Below, piece after piece: positions 55,122 through 63,997 of a stretch of 64,000 nt of DNA. Each line of letters starts with the position of its first letter. The stretch's first letter is position 1. Location of the stretch: assembly GCA_903928685.1 (NCBI GenBank), contig CAIYRS010000108.1:83161-147160 (forward strand), read 5' to 3'. The notes under the pieces are model-generated. The model saw only the letters and a list, made by a program, of their open reading frames with translations. It did no database searches and had not been told where the DNA came from. The position numbers and the translations under genes were made by a program. This DNA is from an uncultured Methylococcaceae bacterium. Lineage in GTDB: Bacteria > Pseudomonadota > Gammaproteobacteria > Methylococcales > Methylomonadaceae.

Positions 55122-55388
55122 AGCGGGCAGGGCAGTTAAAGCCAACGAAGCGGCGAAAAAGCTAGCCGCCTGTTTGTTTAAATCTCTGGCTTCAAAACCC
55201 TGTAAGAATTTCAGCGTAGCTCTGCAAACTTTGTCGAGCCATACCGTTTTTGCGGGCTTTCGTTGTTGAGAGTGGCTTTGTGGAAATTAAATACTGGTTT
55301 TCACAATTGGCTAGTTTGCCCAAACCAGTTTGATGCTGCTAGTTTAAAAATTCATATAAGTTATTAAAAAATAAGTGCTTTATAGTAG

Positions 55389-55415
55389 GTTGGGTTAGCG
55401 ATAGCGTAACCCAAC
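55389..55415. repeat. Small inverted repeat in a 570-bp spacer
   Basis: GTTGGGTTA and TAACCCAAC flank GCGATAGCG, a dispersed hairpin of a kind common in bacterial genomes. The remainder of 55122-55691 is AT-rich with no convincing gene and should hold the promoter of the secreted protein at 55692. Confidence 0.65.
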
Positions 55416-55691
55416 ATGTTCCATTCCCAAGTAGACTCACTTTACTGCTAAGCCAATCTACATAGTAATTTTTCATAAGAATTTGATTTTATAGTGATTT
55501 TTCTTGGAAATGCGTAATTCTTAAATAAATATTTTTTATATCCCATTGATTAGTAATTAAAAATTAGCCATTAAGTGATGTTTTTTTGTTTTGGCATGAT
55601 ATTCGCTAAATAACAAACTGAACAAAGCATTATAAAAACAAGATTTTGTTTAGATCAGCGACATCATTCAACTCAATGGAAAATAACGATT

Positions 55692-56918
55692 ATGAAAATT
55701 AAGCTAATCATCTTAGCGGCAATGTTGGCATTGTCAGCGACTGCACAGGCAGGCACTACAGACATTTTAAATCCACCGCCGATGCCAGCAGGCGGTTGGG
55801 GGTTGGCACATAACAACATCGGTCAATCTTTTAATGCCTTGGCGAGTGACGTAACCATCGGCGTTTACGTTGCCGATCAAGAAACTTATAGCCAAGCATT
55901 ACAAACATGGGCGGCTACTTGTGCGCCAGCTTGCGGCGTTAGTGCGTGGAATCCTGCTTTGGTGGTCAGCCCTACGGTTGCTTTAAACGTAACGGTTTAT
56001 GAAGGCGAGGGCTTGGGCGGAAAAATCCTTTATACATCACCAACACCGTTGACATTGACTAAACCATTTAATGGCGTTGCCAGTGTTAATTTGGGTGCGG
56101 CTGGGGTATTTTTAACACCGGGAAACCAGTACACAGTTATCTACAACGAAGCCACCGGTACAGGCACTTATTGGCAGTTTTTTAGCACCATAGACCGCAC
56201 GCCGTTGATAAATCCAGTGACTGGTCAAATCGACCCCAACTACAATCACGGCGCTTATTACGGTGGTTGGGCTTATATCCAAGGTGTTCAGCAGAATCCA
56301 GACAGCAATATCGGTGATATTGCCTTTCAAGTTATCGACAACAATCCTGTGGTTGCTAGCACCGCTTGCCAAGGCACATCGGCAATTGCCAGCAGTACCG
56401 CTGTCAGCAAATTATTCATGACCTTAGCCAACGGACAAAAATTAGCTTACAGCAATGTTTATGGTTCACAAGGCACAACCAAATTCACCTTTAACGGCGT
56501 GCCAGTGGGTAGTTTTGCTGTAGGAAATGTGGTGACTTATGTCGGCGTTTTAGATGCTTCAACCATCTGTGTACCTAGTGCAATCACCGTGAATGCGCCA
56601 GTGGTTGTTCCGCCAGTGCCTACTTGTGTCAGTCCGCAAGTATTACAAGGCGGCCTCTGCGTTAATCCTGCACCAACGCCAACGCCTGTTGCGTCTTGTG
56701 TTGTGCCAGCAGGTGCAACAAAAGTACAAGGCAAAGCAAAAATCACCGCAGTAGGGCCAAATAGTATTACTGTTGGTAAAGCCGTGGTGTATTTTGCCGA
56801 TTGCACCGTACGTCAAATGAACGGTTATGCCGGGTCTTTTGCTATCGGTCAGGTTGCCGAATACAACGGGTTTAAATTGAAAGGCCGTATTACCGCTACA
56901 AAAATTACCATAAATTAA
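55692..56918 (+). CDS. Secreted protein with OB-like repeat pair, unrecognised
   Basis: The 408-residue precursor has a signal peptide (about 1-20, ending AQA). Residues 21-215 contain strands with NIGQSFNALASDVTIGVYVADQETYSQAL and look like a beta-sandwich, possibly a choice-of-anchor or DUF4082-like domain. The C-terminal half holds two similar units of about 60 residues: SKLFMTLANGQKLAYSNVYGSQGTTKF...GSFAVGNVVTYVGVL and KVQGKAKITAVGPNSITVGKAVVYF...GSFAIGQVAEYNGF. A Pro/Val linker lies between. It is probably exported and extracellular or periplasmic. Function unknown. The strong terminator after it is shared with the convergent RNase gene. Confidence 0.75.
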   Translation: MKIKLIILAAMLALSATAQAGTTDILNPPPMPAGGWGLAHNNIGQSFNALASDVTIGVYVADQETYSQALQTWAATCAPACGVSAWNPALVVSPTVALNVTVYEGEGLGGKILYTSPTPLTLTKPFNGVASVNLGAAGVFLTPGNQYTVIYNEATGTGTYWQFFSTIDRTPLINPVTGQIDPNYNHGAYYGGWAYIQGVQQNPDSNIGDIAFQVIDNNPVVASTACQGTSAIASSTAVSKLFMTLANGQKLAYSNVYGSQGTTKFTFNGVPVGSFAVGNVVTYVGVLDASTICVPSAITVNAPVVVPPVPTCVSPQVLQGGLCVNPAPTPTPVASCVVPAGATKVQGKAKITAVGPNSITVGKAVVYFADCTVRQMNGYAGSFAIGQVAEYNGFKLKGRITATKITIN

Positions 56919-56954
56919 GTTAGTAATTTTTCAAAATCGGTAAAAACGTTTAAT

Positions 56955-56996
56955 AAATCCCGCTATACGATTGATTTTGTATAGCGGGATTTTTTT
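56955..56996. terminator. Strong terminator between convergent genes
   Basis: ATCCCGCTATAC and GTATAGCGGGAT pair perfectly around a 10-base loop and are followed by TTTTTTT on the plus strand and by A-rich sequence on the other side, so it can serve both genes. Confidence 0.9.
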
Positions 56997-57032
56997 GTCT
57001 TCATGATTTACAAAGCCAAGCTCAGCACTTCC

Positions 57033-57755
57033 TTAATTGATGCCACTACGCTCAATATAAATCGCATCACCTTTACATTCGTTGGCATCGCTGTCTTTGC
57101 TGACGGGTTTGGTGCCGATTAAGCCTGCGAGTGTTGGTGAGGCTTTAAAATCGATAGGCAGTTTTATGCGGATTTCTTGCAGGTTTTTGCCGCTGCACAA
57201 CAAGGTAAATTTGTTGGCGGCATCGGGATGGATTTTATTGATGGTGTCTATTAAAGTTTTACGACTGATGTTTTTGCCGATGTTCTTAATAATTAACGCG
57301 CCAACGTCTGAATTATTGACGGTTTGCACGGCGGTGACTGCTTTTCTAAAGTAGCTGTTATCGTCTAATGATTGGCAAGTGCCGTGTTTTTTCCATTCAT
57401 AATCGCCAAAATCCTTGCCGAAATAAAAATTTGGCATCCACGGTTGGATAAATTTCAAAGTTTCTTCGCTTAAATCAATGCTGGAATTGCCGCAGTTGCC
57501 GTAGCTTTTACCGCAAGCTTTATTATTCGGCCACAAGCCATGCAAGCTGAGGTTGGCAACCACCAATTTGCCAGTTTTCATGGCTTGGCATTCGGGTTTT
57601 GAGGTGGTGTTCGGCGTGTATTCGCAAAAACCGGGTTGCCAGGTAATCGCTAAAACATAGCTATCGTGTTGGTTGGGTGCAGTTGGGCAGCTGGAATTGG
57701 CAAACACAGAAGCCGATGCCAGTAAAAACATAATTAAGGTTAGGAGTGTTTTCAT
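57033..57755 (-). CDS. RNase T2-family ribonuclease
   Basis: The 240-residue precursor has a signal peptide (about 1-19). The T2 active-site blocks are visible: CAS I LSLHGLWPNN and CAS II YEWKKHGTC, with the opening SYVLAITWQPGFCEY. Several cysteines would form disulfides. Bacterial T2 enzymes (RNase I type) degrade RNA in the periplasm to cyclic nucleotides. It faces the preceding secreted-protein gene and appears monocistronic. Confidence 0.93.
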   Translation of the reverse strand: MKTLLTLIMFLLASASVFANSSCPTAPNQHDSYVLAITWQPGFCEYTPNTTSKPECQAMKTGKLVVANLSLHGLWPNNKACGKSYGNCGNSSIDLSEETLKFIQPWMPNFYFGKDFGDYEWKKHGTCQSLDDNSYFRKAVTAVQTVNNSDVGALIIKNIGKNISRKTLIDTINKIHPDAANKFTLLCSGKNLQEIRIKLPIDFKASPTLAGLIGTKPVSKDSDANECKGDAIYIERSGIN

Positions 57756-57884
57756 GATGAGAATCCGTTTAAAAGTGTTACGGCTTGAATTTTTTGTGGT
57801 GGCTAATTTAACAGTGTTGGATGCAAGCCAACGTGGGCAGTATAGCCGCTAACATCATATCGACAGTGTTTTTCAGTTGGATTT

Positions 57885-57914
57885 GTCCACGAAACACACG
57901 AAAAGACACGAAAA
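57885..57914. repeat. CACGAAAA-type repeat, inverted partner at 59222-59249
   Basis: GTCCACGAAACACACGAAAAGACACGAA here is matched in reverse orientation by TTCGTGCCTTTTCGTG and the following TTTTTCGTGGAC at 59222-59249. The pair flanks the AT-rich gene at 58270. The rest of the 57756-58269 spacer shows no supported gene. Confidence 0.65.
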
Positions 57915-58269
57915 TAAAGTAGGACGGGATTTGAAAATAATGTCTTTAAGGAATAAGTAATAATATTCATGTGGTTACGATTATGTTTTTATGGTTTGTA
58001 TCAATCGTAGGTCGGGTTGATGTTGGTGGGAATTAGGATGAGGCGGATTGAATTTTTTGGAGATTATGACCGCATTGTTAGCGCAGCGCTTTTTAGGTGT
58101 ATAGCTTTTTGGGTAAAAAGGTTGTTAACAGAAAACTAAGGTGTTATGTTCTTGATTCAAAAAATTGTAGGTGAAAAATATACGCCGTTTTTTGAGTTTT
58201 CTATCACACCTGAAAAGGTGTTTACTTAACGTTGGGCACAAATTTATTTTGAAAAATAGCAAATTTACC

Positions 58270-59058
58270 ATGCGCCATTTTTTTCTTCTCTTACTGTTGT
58301 TGTTACGCGCAAATTGTTATGCCACACAAGACAATAAAATTTGCTATGATCCAACAATAGTTCAACTTCTGTTAAGTAGTGAACATCCTCATTCAACTGA
58401 ATGTTTTCCAGGACAAATGTTATACCGAGCTAATGGGCATGAGGAAATGGTTGATGTTGCTCACGTAGAAACCAACCGCATGTCTAAGAGATTCTACGCA
58501 GCCTTTATTCGTGATACTAAAGGTAATATCGTGAAATTTGACTCGGATGTTTTGCTTGAGCCGATTGTAGGAGGTGTAAATGATCTTATTGATAAACAAT
58601 TAAATATCGGTCATGGGCCTGATCCTCTTTATTATTCGATTCTTGAGAATAATGGGATACAACTTTGTAAAATAGTGCAAATGAAATATCCCTTAATCGG
58701 TGAGCTTCGTAAATGTGGATATAACCAGTATCAAGGTAAAGTCGAATATATTCCTGGATTGTTAAAACCGGCAGAAGCTAAAGATCAAGTTTGCAATTTA
58801 GTAGCAAAAGAAACAAACCAAGAGTGCACTTTCAATAGTATTGCTGTCTTTAGAAAACGTTTTTGGATTGACAATGACCAATTGTTCTACGGATTTACGG
58901 TAAGGAGAAGAGTTCGTGACTGTGTAGAACTTACCTATAAAAATGGCGTTACGACACCTGTAGAATATGAAATACTTGAATATAAGGTGGATGCCCAGAG
59001 TTCGGATATTTCGCTTATTGAACAGCGAATCAAACCATGTAAACCCGAAAAATTGTAA
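58270..59058 (+). CDS. Secreted protein, unrecognised, AT-rich
   Basis: The ATG at 58270 gives a clean signal peptide (MRHFFLLLLLLLRANCYA), and the protein is then 262 residues; a GTG at 58171 would add a basic 33-residue leader. The mature part has ten or more cysteines (for example NKICYD, STECFPG, RKCGYNQY, QVCNL, QECTF, RDCVEL, KPCKPE), which suggests disulfide bonding outside the cytoplasm. I recognise no domain. Its lower GC than the neighbours and the inverted repeats on both sides hint at insertion as a unit. Confidence 0.65.
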   Translation: MRHFFLLLLLLLRANCYATQDNKICYDPTIVQLLLSSEHPHSTECFPGQMLYRANGHEEMVDVAHVETNRMSKRFYAAFIRDTKGNIVKFDSDVLLEPIVGGVNDLIDKQLNIGHGPDPLYYSILENNGIQLCKIVQMKYPLIGELRKCGYNQYQGKVEYIPGLLKPAEAKDQVCNLVAKETNQECTFNSIAVFRKRFWIDNDQLFYGFTVRRRVRDCVELTYKNGVTTPVEYEILEYKVDAQSSDISLIEQRIKPCKPEKL

Positions 59059-59269
59059 TCTGGTTGGTTAAACATGTTGCTTCTATGTAAACTCGATAAG
59101 ATGCGCTACATAGGATGTGCTGAGGTACGAATCGCATCTGTCGAGTGTACAAACGCGAATGATGCGTCTCCTATAATCTGTTCACTAATTCCCGCGCTCC
59201 CTGCCACTTTTGAAATATTCGTTCGTGCCTTTTCGTGTTTTTCGTGGACAACCCTCAAAAATCCCCAAA

Positions 59270-59304
59270 CAAAAAAAAGGGCAAACCAGCATGCTGTTTG
59301 CCCC
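59270..59304 (-). terminator. Terminator of the dabA-dabB transcript
   Basis: On the minus strand GGGGCAAACAGC pairs with the following GCTGGTTTGCCC around a short AT centre (one bulge) and runs into TTTTTTTT. It lies 27 bp after the dabB stop. Confidence 0.88.
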
Positions 59305-59330
59305 TTATAGCTGCACCCTACAGTACAAAT

Positions 59331-61199
59331 CTAAACATTTATCTCCACAGGTTTACCCATGCAAATGCGTAGATAAATCCTCGCAGCGGCGATGCCGTTG
59401 ATGACGAAACACACGGCGATTAACGCCGCAATCCAAGCAAATTCCCTACTGGCGTGGTAAAGCAGTAAATCTTCACCGATAAATGCGGGGGTAATGGGGA
59501 AGCCGACTAAGCCTAAAAAGCTTAAGAACAAAATGGCTGCCATTAATGGATTGGTTTCTGACATTGCCCGATAAGCGAACGGGGTGTTTTTAAATTTCTC
59601 TGGTTTTGGCAGCCGCAACAATACCGCTGCACCTAACAGCCACGACGGGATGATGCCGCTGGCGAACAGGATAATATCCAATTCCGCATCTGGGTGTAAA
59701 AACCAAACCGACGCACCTGCCAATAAACAACTGGCGGCGACGGCATTCCAAGTATTGATAAAGCTGTGTTTTTGGCTAAACGCGCTGAGCGATGCCAGCA
59801 TCATTGCCAAAGCCAAAGGAATCGCCAGCCAATGGCTTTCGATAACGTTACTTTGTTGCAAGACCAGCAAAGTCCCGACCAACAAGCCCGCCAATAGCCA
59901 TTTCACCCAAAGATTGATGCCGTTTATCAGCGCACCCACGCGTTTTAACGGCGACCACAACAATGAACGCACCAGCAATTCCAAATTGCCTTCTTGCAAA
60001 GCGAACACATATAAGGTGTTTTGCAATACCTCAGGCAAGGTATCGCGGATCGAGATGGGCAAACGGGCTTTCAGCGCGGCGTTGGGAGCGGTTATGTTGG
60101 TGTCAATCGCGCCTTCCACCCGCATGGCGTGGGCGACGATGGAGGGCGACACCAGCAATTGGTAACAACGTAAAAAGGCGTTGCCCAAAAAATGCACCAG
60201 CACCAAGCTTTCCAAACCGAACGCCAATTCCATAAACATAAAGCCCACTTGGGTGATGGACGCATACGCCACTTGGCCTTTGATGTTGGATTGGGTTTTT
60301 TCGGCAAGGCTGGCGATGATGACGGTGAGCAGGCCGATCATAAACAAAATGGAGCAAGTCAGGATGTGATAACTCCAAATCGGCATCGTCCGCAACAACA
60401 AAAATACGCCTAAATGCACCGACAACGCGCCGTAAAAAATTGCGCTGGATGGCGTTGGCCCTTCCATCGCCCGTGGCAACCAAAAGCAAAACGGAAACTG
60501 TGCCGATTTGCCGGAAGCGGCAACGAACACCAATAACGACATCAGCAATAACGCCGGATAGCTGGCAGGGGCGGGGGCGTTATGTTCAAACAACACCGAT
60601 AAATTGCTGAAATGGTCGCTTTCGTGGAACAGCTGGTGGCTCATCCACGCGCCCAACAGCAAGCCGATGTCGCAAAACCGATACACGGTGTAAGCGCGTA
60701 AGGCATTGCGGACGGGTTGTATGCGTTGGCGATAAAAGGCAATCAACAAAAATGAGGAGATGCCGACGATTTCCCAGCCAGCAAACAACATGTCGATAGA
60801 ACCCGACAACACCACCATGTTAAGGCCAAAAGCAAAACCAAAAATGGTGATGAAAAAGCGTTTATAGCCTTGCTCGCGATGCAAGTAATTGCGGCAATAG
60901 CGGACGATGACCGAGAAAATCACCCAAACAGCGAACAAATACGCGGCGCTGATTTCGTCCAGATAAAACAACACGGGTAGTTGATAGCTGCCGTGTTCGT
61001 ACAAGGTAAACCATTCAAACTCGTGGGCGACAAAACCGCTGTTGGCCCATAAGGCCAACAAAGCGATTTTACTTAAGCCCATGGCATACGTTGTCCACGA
61101 TGAAATCACCGAAATTTTCTTTTCAGAGCTGCCCAATAACGTTATCAGCAAGATGCCGACGAACGGTAAAAAAAGGCAGGTGAGGATTAATACATTCAT
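59331..61199 (-). CDS. dabB: Inorganic carbon transporter subunit DabB (NuoL-like)
   Basis: This 622-residue membrane protein is homologous to the proton-pumping NuoL/MrpA subunits, with about 14-16 predicted helices. The conserved proton-channel segments are visible: AGWEIVGISSFLLIAFY, FPFCFWLPRAMEGPTPSSAIFYGALSVHLGVFLLLR and VAYASITQVGFMFMELAFG. Its partner DabA lies directly upstream, which distinguishes it from complex I. DabB is thought to use the proton gradient to drive CO2 hydration by DabA. A 99-bp spacer with a hairpin separates the genes. Confidence 0.88.
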   Translation of the reverse strand: MNVLILTCLFLPFVGILLITLLGSSEKKISVISSWTTYAMGLSKIALLALWANSGFVAHEFEWFTLYEHGSYQLPVLFYLDEISAAYLFAVWVIFSVIVRYCRNYLHREQGYKRFFITIFGFAFGLNMVVLSGSIDMLFAGWEIVGISSFLLIAFYRQRIQPVRNALRAYTVYRFCDIGLLLGAWMSHQLFHESDHFSNLSVLFEHNAPAPASYPALLLMSLLVFVAASGKSAQFPFCFWLPRAMEGPTPSSAIFYGALSVHLGVFLLLRTMPIWSYHILTCSILFMIGLLTVIIASLAEKTQSNIKGQVAYASITQVGFMFMELAFGLESLVLVHFLGNAFLRCYQLLVSPSIVAHAMRVEGAIDTNITAPNAALKARLPISIRDTLPEVLQNTLYVFALQEGNLELLVRSLLWSPLKRVGALINGINLWVKWLLAGLLVGTLLVLQQSNVIESHWLAIPLALAMMLASLSAFSQKHSFINTWNAVAASCLLAGASVWFLHPDAELDIILFASGIIPSWLLGAAVLLRLPKPEKFKNTPFAYRAMSETNPLMAAILFLSFLGLVGFPITPAFIGEDLLLYHASREFAWIAALIAVCFVINGIAAARIYLRICMGKPVEINV

Positions 61200-61246
61200 T
61201 TAAGGTCTCCAAATAAGACGCAAGGTGCAATGCGAACATTTTCAAG

Positions 61247-61295
61247 GGAGCGCGACCATCTTGCCCGCTAGTGGCGACCAAGATGGTCGCGCTCC
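61247..61295. repeat. GGAGCGCG hairpin between dabA and dabB
   Basis: GGAGCGCGACCATCTT and AAGATGGTCGCGCTCC form a perfect 16-bp stem and the loop keeps GCCCGCTAGT, as at 63949-63997. Compared with that copy, GGGC on one arm became GACC and the opposite arm changed to match. It may also adjust the dabA:dabB mRNA ratio. Confidence 0.85.
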
Positions 61296-61298
61296 TTT

Positions 61299-63875
61299 TT
61301 AAGCCGCTTTCAAAATATGCACCGGAATTGTGTGCCGTTCGCCGCGAATAATGACGGCGGAACTATCTGCCGTCGGCACTTGATAATCGCTAGGTAATTC
61401 GATTTTTTCCCAGCCGCTTTGGTGGTAGAAATACAGCTCGCGGCTTTCGGGATGGCAGGCCGCCAAGCGCCCCCAATCGTTATCCAGCCATTCCATCAAG
61501 GCCGCGCCGAGTTTGGTGAACGCTTTATCCAGCAGTTCGGTACTTTGCTCAATCACAATCAATAAACGTGACGGCTCGTGGACTTCAATCATTTGCGATG
61601 GCAAACCGGTGCGTAAATCGCCTTCCACGCCGTTGGCGACACCCAGCAGACCAATGACGTTATGCGGCAATTTTGTGCCTGCGCCATACACGGAGTTATC
61701 GACGCGCGAGAACAAATATTCCAAATTAATGCCGCCGCACACCGGAATCACCGCCGAGAGGATTTTCACGATGATATTGCCTTCGGGGTCGGTATTGGGA
61801 TCGTAAGAATGCAAGAACGAACGGCGGTCTAAAAACAGGCCGCTGGTCAATTGCCGTCTGCCGACGACTGCATAGAGATTATTGGAATGGTTCAGCTCTG
61901 GCCTGGGTTCAAAAATCGATGTTGCCCGTGCTTGTACGTGGGCGTGGGCGTGGGCGTGGGCATCATCGTGGTCGTGGCCTTGTGGTGCTAGTTCAAACCA
62001 GCGGCAACGTTCCAAGGCGTTTTTGTCCAAAGCTTGCGCCATTGCCGCTTGGAAGGCTTCCAAAGTTTCGGTAGGGTAGCCTGCCAATAAATGTTGGTCG
62101 AAATAAGTGATTTCATCGCGGCTGGTGTTGTGCAACGCGCCGACGAAAAGGGTGTTCGCGGGGATGACAATACCGCGTTCGCGTAAAATCTCGCGGACTT
62201 CCAAACTGTTCGCCATCCACGCAAACGCCCGCGCATTGGGTGCGCCGGGTTTGCCGGAACACGCGCCGCAATCGTAAGCGGCAAAATGCGGGTTGTTGGT
62301 GCTGCTAGAGCCGTGCGCGACCACGACTACCAACGGCGCAAAGTTTTGGGTCAGGCCAATATTGCGTAACAAGCCTTCAATTTTGTCGGCCATTTCAATG
62401 TAAGAAAAGCCCAGCAAACGCCCGTCTTCGGTGGGTTCGTCGCTTTCGCGCAATAAATGCAAATGCGTGTGCGCCGAAACTTCGCTGAGTTTTTGGATTT
62501 TTACCAGTTGTGTGCCGGGCCGGAACACATCCCACAACATCCGTCCGGCATAGCCAAAACCTAGCAGTTGCGTATACAACCAGCCACGAAACAGCGAATG
62601 CGGTTTGATGTGCAAATCCGACAAGCCATCGGTGATGGCCTTTTTTTCCGGCTCGGTTGCCAAGCTGGTTTCTAAAATCAGATGCTTGGGGCTTAAGATG
62701 TTGGGGCATTGGGCGACTGGATAAGCATCGTCAAAACCTTGGTATAAAAAGTCGATGCCGAAAAAACCTGCCGCGCCGAAGGTTTCGATGGCAGGGTTGG
62801 CTTCTTCCAAATAACGGCGTAGCGAGCATTCGCGGTCGTCGATGCAGAAGAATGCTTGGGCAATCGGTGTGGGTTTGGGTTTTTCCGCAGGCGCAGGTTG
62901 GCGTTGCAAGCCTGCCAATAATTCCGCATGCAGCGAGTATTCCATGGCTTCGTGCCAGATTTTTAACGACAGCGGCACAGTGGCTTGTTCTTCATAATCG
63001 CTAAGCAGCGGAATATCGCCTGTTGCTGGCAATTGCGCGACAGCGATAAAGTGATCGCCGCGTTTTTTCGCCATAATCGCCCATTCCACCAACAGCTCCA
63101 CGGCAATCATTTCTTTTAGGGAAATGTTGCGCCGCTCCAGCAAGGCTTTTTTATCCAATTCAATCAAGCGCACCATGCCCGACCAGCCTGGATGGCCTAG
63201 CAGCATTTCCAAAAGATATTGTTCGTACAAGGCTTCATTGCCGACCAAGCGATGTAGGCAGGTCGCAATCACATCATCAGGTGTGCCGTTGAGCATTTCC
63301 CGCATGGTTAAGCTATCGAAAGGGTATAGCGGCAACAAGCTGTTTTGCGCCAAACGCCACACGCAATCCCAAAACGATTCGTCCGGTTTCGCTAAAGTCC
63401 AACGGCTGATGCCTTGGTCGAGAAAATTGCCCAGCAAGCGGAACATCACCGGATGTGCCAAGGAGTTTAAGTCCACTTCCAAGTGACTGATCCAACGATT
63501 GCGGATGCCGTGGTTGGCTAAGGAAATCGGCGGGTAATGTTGGCTGTGGTCAACAATGAATAGATTGGTGCGTAACAGCGGGAAATGCTCGGACGTGTAA
63601 CCGGATTGTTTGATTGCCCAATCAATTGCGAAATCTTTAATCCGGCCTTTTTGGTACATGGCTTGGTAATCGGCCATCGGCAAATAACTGCGTGCGCCGA
63701 ACACTTTGGCGGCAACCGCCACGCCTTTGTGGAACGGGTAGTGTTGCACCGCGTGTAAGGTGTTGTGATGGATGAAGTCTTTAATCGGGCCTTGGGTGGG
63801 CAGCCAATGGGCGATGTGCTCGATGGCGTTATCCAAATGGAAGGGGTGGTTGTTGGTGTGTCTTGCTAAAGTCAT
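61299..63875 (-). CDS. dabA: Inorganic carbon transporter subunit DabA (DUF2309)
   Basis: Start at the ATG at 63875, preceded by GAGGAGT; 858 residues. DabA is a beta-carbonic-anhydrase-like protein that hydrates CO2 to bicarbonate in one direction when coupled to DabB. The zinc ligands are all present: Cys344 and Asp346 (FFCIDDRECS), His521 (VVVAHGSSS) and Cys536 (YDCGACSGKPG). A His-rich insertion (about 631-648, HDHDDAHAHAHAH) is encoded by GTGGGC repeats. Other family blocks are FIHHNTLHAVQHYPFHKG and VVGRRQLTSGLFLDRRSFLHSYDP. In a methanotroph it may supply bicarbonate to carboxylases. Confidence 0.92.
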   Translation of the reverse strand: MTLARHTNNHPFHLDNAIEHIAHWLPTQGPIKDFIHHNTLHAVQHYPFHKGVAVAAKVFGARSYLPMADYQAMYQKGRIKDFAIDWAIKQSGYTSEHFPLLRTNLFIVDHSQHYPPISLANHGIRNRWISHLEVDLNSLAHPVMFRLLGNFLDQGISRWTLAKPDESFWDCVWRLAQNSLLPLYPFDSLTMREMLNGTPDDVIATCLHRLVGNEALYEQYLLEMLLGHPGWSGMVRLIELDKKALLERRNISLKEMIAVELLVEWAIMAKKRGDHFIAVAQLPATGDIPLLSDYEEQATVPLSLKIWHEAMEYSLHAELLAGLQRQPAPAEKPKPTPIAQAFFCIDDRECSLRRYLEEANPAIETFGAAGFFGIDFLYQGFDDAYPVAQCPNILSPKHLILETSLATEPEKKAITDGLSDLHIKPHSLFRGWLYTQLLGFGYAGRMLWDVFRPGTQLVKIQKLSEVSAHTHLHLLRESDEPTEDGRLLGFSYIEMADKIEGLLRNIGLTQNFAPLVVVVAHGSSSTNNPHFAAYDCGACSGKPGAPNARAFAWMANSLEVREILRERGIVIPANTLFVGALHNTSRDEITYFDQHLLAGYPTETLEAFQAAMAQALDKNALERCRWFELAPQGHDHDDAHAHAHAHVQARATSIFEPRPELNHSNNLYAVVGRRQLTSGLFLDRRSFLHSYDPNTDPEGNIIVKILSAVIPVCGGINLEYLFSRVDNSVYGAGTKLPHNVIGLLGVANGVEGDLRTGLPSQMIEVHEPSRLLIVIEQSTELLDKAFTKLGAALMEWLDNDWGRLAACHPESRELYFYHQSGWEKIELPSDYQVPTADSSAVIIRGERHTIPVHILKAA

Positions 63876-63948
63876 GAGCTGACTCCTCGTGTGTGGGAAG
63901 GGCAATCAACGCCGTTAAGCAATGCTGCAAGTGTGGTCACAGTGATAA

Positions 63949-63997
63949 GGAGCGCGGGCATCTTGCCCGCTAGTTGCGGGCAAGATGCCCGCGCTCC
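63949..63997. repeat. GGAGCGCGGGC hairpin upstream of dabA
   Basis: Perfect 22-bp arms (63949-63970 and 63976-63997) around TAGTT. It lies about 75 bp upstream of the dabA start and is the most complete of three related copies in this window. Confidence 0.88.

Noticed and set aside
59331..61199. Respiratory complex I (NuoL) or Mrp antiporter subunit
   Set aside because: No other nuo or mrp genes; the adjacent gene is dabA, so DabB is the better call.
61938..61961. Possible CRISPR-like or tandem-repeat locus
   Set aside because: Four GTGGGC hexamers inside the dabA reading frame; they encode Ala-His repeats. There are no spacers or cas genes.
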